21,102 bases of DNA, taken from NCBI GenBank assembly GCA_965651255.1, contig CBFGRU010000022.1, positions 1 through 21,102 of the forward strand, in the 5' to 3' direction. Below are positions 15,169 through 21,102 of the stretch, in pieces. Position numbers and translations under genes: made by a program. Positions within the stretch are counted from its first letter, which is position 1; each line of letters begins with the position of its first letter. Under the pieces are notes generated by a model. It saw only the letters and a list, made by a program, of their open reading frames with translations. It was not told where the DNA came from and made no database searches. The DNA is from CBFGRU01 sp965651255. Its GTDB lineage: Bacteria; Planctomycetota; Phycisphaerae; Phycisphaerales; SM1A02.

Positions 15169-15765
15169 ATGATGGCACGCCTTCGCGCCGCAGAACGACG
15201 CCGCCAGCTCCTCGAAACCGCTGCGGAAGTCTTTGCGCGAACGGGGTATCACGGCGCGACGACGAAGTCCCTCGCGGAGGCGGCGGGCATTACCGAGCCG
15301 ATTCTGTATCAGCACTTTGACAACAAGCTCGATCTCTTCACCACGTTGGTGCAGGAAGTGGGAAGGGAAGTGATTGCCGGGTGGAAAGCCCGGCTTGAGG
15401 AAGCGCCCACACCGGAAGCGCGACTGACTGCGCTGCTCAGTGCGAACCCCGCGACGCACGAGCGTGGGCGAGGGGTGTACCGCGTCATCTTCCAGGCGAT
15501 GACGGATTCGGGAGTCGATCCGCGTGTCCGCCGGGCGATCAATCACCACATCCGCGAGCTGCACCGGGTCATCACCGCGGAGATCAAAGCGCTCCAGAAA
15601 CTGAAGGTCGTCCGTGATGATCGAGCAGCCGATGAACTCGGATGGCTGCTGGTCGAAGCCGCGATCGGCGTCGGCATGCTCGCGCCGATGAAACTCGGCT
15701 CGGGTGCGAAGGCCACCACGAACACCTCGACGCGCGCGATCCTGGAACAGATGCTGCGCGGGTGA
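15169..15765 (+). CDS. TetR/AcrR-family transcriptional regulator
   Basis: 198 residues. The N-terminal helix-turn-helix domain (about 5-55) is classic: RRRQLLETAAEVFARTGYHGATTKSLAEAAGI, then ITEPILYQHFDNKLDLF. The variable C-terminal ligand-binding and dimerisation domain is helical, with no recognisable specificity. Members usually repress efflux or catabolic genes and release DNA on binding a small molecule. It may be co-transcribed with topA (24 bases). Its stop is 9 bases from that of the convergent MFS permease, which is a candidate target by proximity only; the palindrome 17232-17241 at the permease promoter is a possible binding site. Confidence 0.88.
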   Translation: MMARLRAAERRRQLLETAAEVFARTGYHGATTKSLAEAAGITEPILYQHFDNKLDLFTTLVQEVGREVIAGWKARLEEAPTPEARLTALLSANPATHERGRGVYRVIFQAMTDSGVDPRVRRAINHHIRELHRVITAEIKALQKLKVVRDDRAADELGWLLVEAAIGVGMLAPMKLGSGAKATTNTSTRAILEQMLRG

Positions 15766-15774
15766 GGTGATTGA

Positions 15775-17211
15775 TCAGGTCTGTTCCATCCCGCGCGACT
15801 GTTCGCGGAAGAAGATGAAAAAGATGACGGCGACCACCGCGGCGAAGATGCACGGCACGAGCCAGATGTTCTGCCAGTTGTACGATTGGAGCAGCAGGTC
15901 GGACGCCTGGTTCCAGAGGGTGGCCGCGAGTTCCGAGTCCGTTGCTTCTGCCGCCTGAGCGCGCAGTGCGCCCGCCTGGGCAGCAAGTTCATCGTAGTTT
16001 GCAGACTTGTTCGCATTCACCACGCGCTGAATGATCTGCGCGCCGAGGCCAAGCCCAATGCCCTGGGTCAGGAGAACAAGGAACCCCTGCGCCTGTCCTC
16101 GTATCGCCTGCGGGGCGCGCTTGTCGGTGTAGATGAATCCCGTCACGAAGAAGAAGTCATAGCAGATCCCGTGCAGCACGACACCCATCAGGATCATCCA
16201 CACGACACCATCCGATGCGCCCAGCGCGAAGAGTGCATAGCGCAGCACCCAGGCGAGCATGCCGACGAGCAACATCCATTTCACGCCGAGCCGAACGAAG
16301 AAGAGCGGCATCAGGATCATGAAGAGGATTTCAGAGACCTGGCCGAACGACATCGTCGCCGCCGGCGCGCGGAATCCGGCGTTATCGACAAACAGATAGG
16401 CATACGAGTAATACGCCGCGAGCGGAATACAGATGAGCATCGAACAGGCGGCAAAGATAAGGAACGACCGGTCTTTGCACATCGCCAGTGCATCAAGGCC
16501 GAGCATCTCACCGACGGTGGCCTTTTTCTCACTCCTGATCGGCGGGGTCTTCGGCAGGCCGACGAAACTGAAGATGCCCAGGAGGATCGCGGCGATGCCT
16601 GCCAGTTGAAGCGGAAACGCGGAGGTGGTGTTGATCCCGATGCTGGAAAGCATCTTCGGGGCGAAGTCCACCGAAAGCCCCGCGAGGATCCAGCCGATGG
16701 TGCCGAACACGCGGATGATCGGAAACTGCTTTTCCTGGTTGGTCAGATTTCGGAATGCGATGGTGTTCGTCAGGCCGAGCGTCGGCATGTAGCAGAGCAT
16801 GTGCAAGAAGATGAGGCCGACAAACGGCGCATGCACCCAGATGAGAAACTGCGCGCCGAACGTGTCGGTAATCTGCTCCGCGGTCATGCCCGCGGTTTCG
16901 GCAGCCCATGCCGCTGCGACCTGCTCGCCGACAAACGGCGCGAGCAACATAATGCCCCCCCCGAGCAGATGCAGGACGCCAAGGACTTTCTCCGCGGAGA
17001 AATAACGGTCTGCAATCATGCCGAGGATGAGCGGTGAGATGATCGCCGCGATCGGACCGACCGTGTAGATCCAGCCGATGGAGAACTCGAGTTTGAGCGT
17101 GCTCATGTAGCCCGATGTCGGGACATACCATGCACCCCAGATGAAGAACTGGAGCAGCATCATGATCGAGAGCGTAACATTGGCGCGGGGCGACTGGGCC
17201 AGGGCAGGCAT
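15775..17211 (-). CDS. MFS permease, nucleoside:H+ symporter-like
   Basis: 478 residues, strongly hydrophobic with about 12 predicted membrane segments, in the inner membrane. The opening LSIMMLLQFFIWGAWYVPTSGYM, GMIADRYFSAEKVLG after segment 2, and the NTIAFRNLTNQEKQFPIIRVFGTIGWILAG block resemble the nucleoside:H+ symporter family (NupG/XapB relatives). A hydrophilic, Ala-rich insert (roughly 400-450, NANKSANYDELAAQAG onward) before the last segment is larger than in NupG. Substrate could be a nucleoside or another small polar molecule; resemblance to family level only. ATG 17211 has an excellent GAAGGAG site (CTCCTTC at 17217-17223 on the + strand). Divergent from ispG and convergent with the TetR gene. 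Confidence 0.82.
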   Translation of the reverse strand: MPALAQSPRANVTLSIMMLLQFFIWGAWYVPTSGYMSTLKLEFSIGWIYTVGPIAAIISPLILGMIADRYFSAEKVLGVLHLLGGGIMLLAPFVGEQVAAAWAAETAGMTAEQITDTFGAQFLIWVHAPFVGLIFLHMLCYMPTLGLTNTIAFRNLTNQEKQFPIIRVFGTIGWILAGLSVDFAPKMLSSIGINTTSAFPLQLAGIAAILLGIFSFVGLPKTPPIRSEKKATVGEMLGLDALAMCKDRSFLIFAACSMLICIPLAAYYSYAYLFVDNAGFRAPAATMSFGQVSEILFMILMPLFFVRLGVKWMLLVGMLAWVLRYALFALGASDGVVWMILMGVVLHGICYDFFFVTGFIYTDKRAPQAIRGQAQGFLVLLTQGIGLGLGAQIIQRVVNANKSANYDELAAQAGALRAQAAEATDSELAATLWNQASDLLLQSYNWQNIWLVPCIFAAVVAVIFFIFFREQSRGMEQT

Positions 17212-17231
17212 GATTGCTCCTTCATCAGAAT

Positions 17232-17241
17232 CGACCGGTCG
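17232..17241. promoter_or_regulatory. 10-base palindrome at the permease transcription start
   Basis: CGACCGGTCG is a perfect palindrome placed about where transcription of the permease would begin, given the TATGAT box next to it. The half-site ACCGG recurs at 17249 and 17281. It is a candidate repressor operator. Confidence 0.35.
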
Positions 17242-17243
17242 CG

Positions 17244-17249
17244 ATCATA
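17244..17249 (-). promoter_or_regulatory. Putative permease -10 box
   Basis: On the - strand this reads TATGAT, five of six matches to TATAAT, with TTACGT 17 bases upstream (17267-17272) as a weak -35. A start near 17237 would leave a leader of about 25 bases containing the GAAGGAG ribosome site. Confidence 0.5.
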
Positions 17250-17281
17250 CCGGGCACCGCCCCGAAACGTAAGTCACCCGA

Positions 17282-17307
17282 CCGGATGCGAACATGTTGG
17301 CATCCGG
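17282..17307. promoter_or_regulatory. 26-base near-perfect palindrome upstream of ispG
   Basis: CCGGATGC (17282-17289) and GCATCCGG (17300-17307) are perfect arms; between them the inner AACATGTT (17291-17298) is itself a palindrome, leaving a single symmetric G-G mismatch. It ends 4 bases before the putative ispG -10 box, so it covers the expected -35 position. That placement suggests an operator for a dimeric regulator, or an activator site replacing the -35. Confidence 0.55.
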
Positions 17308-17311
17308 CGCG

Positions 17312-17317
17312 TAGAAT
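17312..17317 (+). promoter_or_regulatory. Putative ispG -10 box, leaderless arrangement
   Basis: TAGAAT ends 9 bases before the ispG ATG, which would place the transcription start at or next to the start codon. No Shine-Dalgarno sequence is present. TTGGCA (17297-17302) is only 9 bases upstream, too close to be its -35. Confidence 0.4.
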
Positions 17318-17325
17318 CGCTGATC

Positions 17326-18579
<1,254 letters not shown>

Positions 18580-18618
18580 CCACGGGTATGCTGCACGAAC
18601 CTGTCGGGTGTGCTTCAC

Positions 18619-19500
18619 ATGATGCGAGCATTTTCCCCATTCCTCCGGTATTGCACATTTGCCATGATGGTGCTGGCGTCGATTCCGCTCTTCACGACGG
18701 GTTGCACGAGCACCTCGCCGGATCTTCTCAATCCGTCGTTTCCGCTGATGCGCCGTGAAGCCAAGATGCTGCTCGAAGAAATGCGCGCCTCTCCGGTTAC
18801 CCCCCAGCGGCCGGTCATCGTCCTTGGCGGCTACTTCGACCCGGGCTTTGTCGCCCAAGGGGTTGCGAATCGTCTGCGCCACGTGCTCGAGCGGCCAACG
18901 AACGTCATCTCGATCACGTTCTTCGCGCAAAGCACATTTGATGAATGCCGCGATCGGGTCGTGCGCGAAGTGGAACAGATGTTTCCAACCGATGATGAAC
19001 ACTGGACGCGCGAAGTCGATGTCGTCGCGATTTCGATGGGTGGTCTCGTGGCAAGGCATGCCGCCCGCGACCTCGGCAACGGCGAGAAGCGGCTGAACAT
19101 CGCACGGCTGTTCACGATTTCAACGCCGCACACCGGGGCGGACATGGCCTCGCTGCCGACGTTTGATCGCCGCCAGATCGCCATGCGGGAGGATTCGGAG
19201 TTCATCACTGCGTTGAATGCCGATTCAAGCTCGCGCGACTTCCCGATCTTCGCGTACGTACGCCTGCAGGATGCCATCGTCGGCGTCGATCACACCGCCC
19301 CCCCCGGCGGAACGGTCTGGTGGGTACCGAACGAGCCATTTCAGTTTGCGCACCTGAGCGTCGCGGAAGATCCCCGCATCCTCGCCGACATTGCCCGCCG
19401 ACTGCGCAACGAGCCCCCACTCGCGCTCACGCCCGCGACACCGCCCCCCACCATCGCCGATCCACATGGTTTGCGAAACACCGCGCCGAGCGATCTGTAA
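18619..19500 (+). CDS. Alpha/beta-hydrolase (lipase/esterase-like) lipoprotein
   Basis: 293 residues counted from ATG 18619; ATG 18622 and GTG 18610 are alternatives. A hydrophobic leader ending LFTTGC gives a loose lipobox near residue 32, so the protein is probably lipid-anchored in the envelope. The fold is alpha/beta hydrolase: PVIVLGGYFDPGF (oxyanion strand), nucleophile Ser139 in AISMGGLVARH, TISTPHTGAD, then candidate Asp218 (YVRLQDAIVG) and His245 (FAHLSVAEDP). The nucleophile elbow reads A-x-S-x-G rather than G-x-S-x-G. It resembles PGAP1-like and triacylglycerol-lipase-type sequences, but the substrate is unknown. It starts 39 bases after ispG, with no strong ribosome site. The Pro-rich tail (about 265-285) is probably unstructured. 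Confidence 0.75.
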   Translation: MMRAFSPFLRYCTFAMMVLASIPLFTTGCTSTSPDLLNPSFPLMRREAKMLLEEMRASPVTPQRPVIVLGGYFDPGFVAQGVANRLRHVLERPTNVISITFFAQSTFDECRDRVVREVEQMFPTDDEHWTREVDVVAISMGGLVARHAARDLGNGEKRLNIARLFTISTPHTGADMASLPTFDRRQIAMREDSEFITALNADSSSRDFPIFAYVRLQDAIVGVDHTAPPGGTVWWVPNEPFQFAHLSVAEDPRILADIARRLRNEPPLALTPATPPPTIADPHGLRNTAPSDL

Positions 19501-19524
19501 CCCCACGAGGAGAACACCCCGAAG

Positions 19525-20367
19525 ATGAATCAATCACGCAGCGCGTTCACTCTGGTTGAGATCCTCGTCGTGATTGCGATCGTCGGCGTTCTCATGGCGA
19601 TCCTTCTGCCCGCCATCGGCGCGGCACGAAGGTCGAGTCTGAAGTCCAAGGAACTCGTCAACATTCGTGAAATGGTCATCGGCTGGCAAACCTACGCCAG
19701 CGATGCGAACAATCGACTCCTCCCCGGCTATCTCGCGGAAGATGTGCAGCAGCAATGGCGCGTCTCCTACCCCAAGTCGCGCGGCGGCAGTGCGGTCGAT
19801 GCGGTTCATGCACGCACCTATCCCTTTCGCCTGCTCTCCTACGTTTCATTCCACCTGCCCGCGTTCTATGGCTACGCCGAGGGGAATGACCTTGACCCCG
19901 ATGCCGATGCAGCGGGCATCGCGAACACGCCGGCCTTCGGCTACAACGCGCTCTACCTCGGCGGCTGGTACGAAGGGCTTCACCCGGGCGGCATTCCGCG
20001 CATGCGCTTTGAAGTCGCGCAGGTGACGGCCTTTGCCATGTCGCAGATCGGTGATTCCAGCAACCAGGTCGTCTTCACCGCCTCTGCGGAGTTCTCCGCC
20101 GGAACAAACGCCGGTCGCATCGATATCGATACACCCGGCTCGCACTTTGTCGTTCCGCCCATCGTCGCCCAGACCCGTCAGTGGGAACCGCTTGGCGATG
20201 TCCTCCGCGTCGATACCCAGTCGCCCGTTCCCGCGATGCGCTACACCGATCAGGTCGCCGTCGCCTTCGCCGATGGTCACACCGCCAGCGTCGCGCCGAA
20301 CGAATTGAACGATCAGCGCAAGTGGATCCCCCGCGCAGAAACGCCCGACTACACGCATCCGCAGTGA
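19525..20367 (+). CDS. Type II pseudopilin-like protein with prepilin leader
   Basis: 280 residues. A short basic leader MNQSRSA precedes FTLVEILVVIAIVGVLMAILLP, the class III signal cut by prepilin peptidase, after which the new Phe1 is methylated and Glu5 drives assembly. The -1 residue is Ala instead of the usual Gly. The C-terminal AVAFADGHTASV matches the H-X9-DG end seen in large planctomycete pseudopilin families, although Tyr stands where the His would be. Planctomycetes encode many such proteins with unknown roles, probably in secretion or surface assemblies. GAGGAG at 19507-19512 lies 12 bases before ATG 19525. It follows the lipoprotein gene by 24 bases and may share its message. 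No other pilus genes are in the window. Confidence 0.85.
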   Translation: MNQSRSAFTLVEILVVIAIVGVLMAILLPAIGAARRSSLKSKELVNIREMVIGWQTYASDANNRLLPGYLAEDVQQQWRVSYPKSRGGSAVDAVHARTYPFRLLSYVSFHLPAFYGYAEGNDLDPDADAAGIANTPAFGYNALYLGGWYEGLHPGGIPRMRFEVAQVTAFAMSQIGDSSNQVVFTASAEFSAGTNAGRIDIDTPGSHFVVPPIVAQTRQWEPLGDVLRVDTQSPVPAMRYTDQVAVAFADGHTASVAPNELNDQRKWIPRAETPDYTHPQ

Positions 20368-20385
20368 TTCATCGCCGCGGCCCGC

Positions 20386-21102
20386 TCAGCGCATCTGCCG
20401 CATCTGCTGGCGAATCATCATCCGAATCTGCCGCAGCTCCCGTTCGCTCACTTTCGACTTGCTCATGTCGATTTCGATCGCCGGAATCCATTCCACTTCC
20501 GCCGGCCGGTAGCCGAATTCCGCGTACAACCGTTCGGCCATATCCACCATGTGTGCTGCGCCGTAGAAGATGCCGACCGATTCGACCTCCGGCTGGGTTT
20601 CGGTCAGCGCCTTCAGATCATCAATCACCACCTGGTTGCGCATATCCACGATCACTTCCGCAAAGCTGCGGCCGAACTGCTGATCCAGCGCCCCTTCCAA
20701 CACATCGCCCTGCCCCAGCGTTTCGATCAACACCAGCTTCACCGTGTCGGTAATCGCGCCTTCGGTGAACGCATCCGCCAGCTTGATCAAGCGCAGCAGA
20801 AAGTTGATGATCTTCGATGAGAGCGATCCGCCGCTGAGCGCTTCTTCCAACTGAAAGAACGTCACGCCGCGCTCGGCGAGCGCGCGGTTCACGGCATCCA
20901 TTGACATATCACTCACGCGCCAATGGTCGTGGCCGTAGTCAATCGCATCCAGTTGAAACTCCAGCCCCAGCGCATCGGCCAGTTGCGCCTGCAACCCGCC
21001 TTCGGAAGCAAGGGCGAGCGCCGGCACCTGGTGCCCATCGTTCACCAGCAGGTCGCCCGCCTCCGCATCGCCTCCGGGTTCGCCATCCGCGCCGTAGCTG
21101 AT
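20386..21102 (-). CDS. TraB/GumN-like protein, 5' partial
   Basis: The - strand frame is open to the right edge, so the N-terminus is missing; the GTG at 21045 lies inside apparent coding sequence (ISYGADGEPGG... reads through) and is unlikely to be the start. The visible 238 residues include LDAIDYGHDHWRVSDMSMD, an amphipathic helical middle, and ESVGIFYGAAHMVDMAERLYAEFGYRP, which resembles the GAxH block near the C-terminus of TraB/PrgY-like proteins. The C-terminus is basic and Met/Gln/Arg-rich (IRMMIRQQMRQMR). TraB-like proteins are putative peptidases or pheromone-inactivating factors, but planctomycete versions have no established role. Resemblance is by motif only. It is convergent with the pseudopilin gene, 18 bases away. 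Confidence 0.45.
   Translation of the reverse strand: MSYGADGEPGGDAEAGDLLVNDGHQVPALALASEGGLQAQLADALGLEFQLDAIDYGHDHWRVSDMSMDAVNRALAERGVTFFQLEEALSGGSLSSKIINFLLRLIKLADAFTEGAITDTVKLVLIETLGQGDVLEGALDQQFGRSFAEVIVDMRNQVVIDDLKALTETQPEVESVGIFYGAAHMVDMAERLYAEFGYRPAEVEWIPAIEIDMSKSKVSERELRQIRMMIRQQMRQMR

Noticed and set aside
15886..17037. 383-codon + strand frame opposite the permease gene
   Set aside because: The His/Glu/Arg-rich translation is the antisense of membrane segments; the - strand reading has a strong ribosome site and clear MFS motifs.

Overview
The window reads as chromosomal DNA from a GC-rich (about 60%), Gram-negative-type bacterium, most plausibly a planctomycete of the Phycisphaerae type. 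The pointers are a pseudopilin-like protein with a planctomycete-style FTLVE leader and a C-terminal FADGH motif, a GyrB carrying the insert typical of Gram-negative bacteria, and the loose arrangement of housekeeping genes among unrelated neighbours. The assignment is an inference from protein character; no rRNA or tRNA is present to confirm it. Genes fill nearly everything except one 719-base gap (10607-11325).

Region 1 (1-4610) is a tightly overlapping four-gene + strand operon for an activated nonulosonic (sialic/legionaminic-type) acid. It holds a 5'-truncated fusion of a nucleotidyltransferase-like domain with a radical-SAM/SPASM-like domain that has lost its iron-sulfur cysteines, then a CMP-nonulosonate cytidylyltransferase (NeuA/LegF type), a nonulosonate synthase with a SAF domain (NeuB/LegI type) and a hydrolysing UDP-sugar 2-epimerase (NeuC/LegG type). 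Stop and start codons overlap at each junction. The epimerase supplies the amino-sugar, the synthase condenses it with phosphoenolpyruvate, and the cytidylyltransferase activates the product for transfer to a surface glycan or flagellin.

Region 2 (4764-10606) has an HDOD signalling protein, a strong hairpin terminator, a stand-alone LON-substrate-binding-domain protein, a convergent Tat/lipoprotein-like peptidoglycan amidase, gyrB with a TATAAT box upstream, and a convergent DinB-like protein.

Region 3 (10607-11325) is the only substantial gap. It is rich in structure: two hairpins, a pair of 16-base direct repeats, a pair of 31-base related units exactly 105 bases apart, three alternating purine-pyrimidine (Z-DNA-prone) tracts, a possible Cys-rich mini-ORF, and a G-tract cluster just before miaA.

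Region 4 (11326-17211) carries miaA, topA (with one zinc ribbon stripped of cysteines), a TetR-family regulator, and a convergent nucleoside-symporter-like MFS permease. Region 5 (17212-18579) is a compact divergent control region with two palindromes, followed by ispG. Region 6 (18619-21102) holds an alpha/beta-hydrolase lipoprotein, a pseudopilin-like protein, and a TraB-like protein running off the right edge on the - strand.

The most unusual items are the cysteine-free radical-SAM/SPASM-like fusion, the structured 719-base gap, and the 26-base near-palindrome over the expected ispG -35 position. No CRISPR array, insertion sequence, prophage or tRNA was seen.
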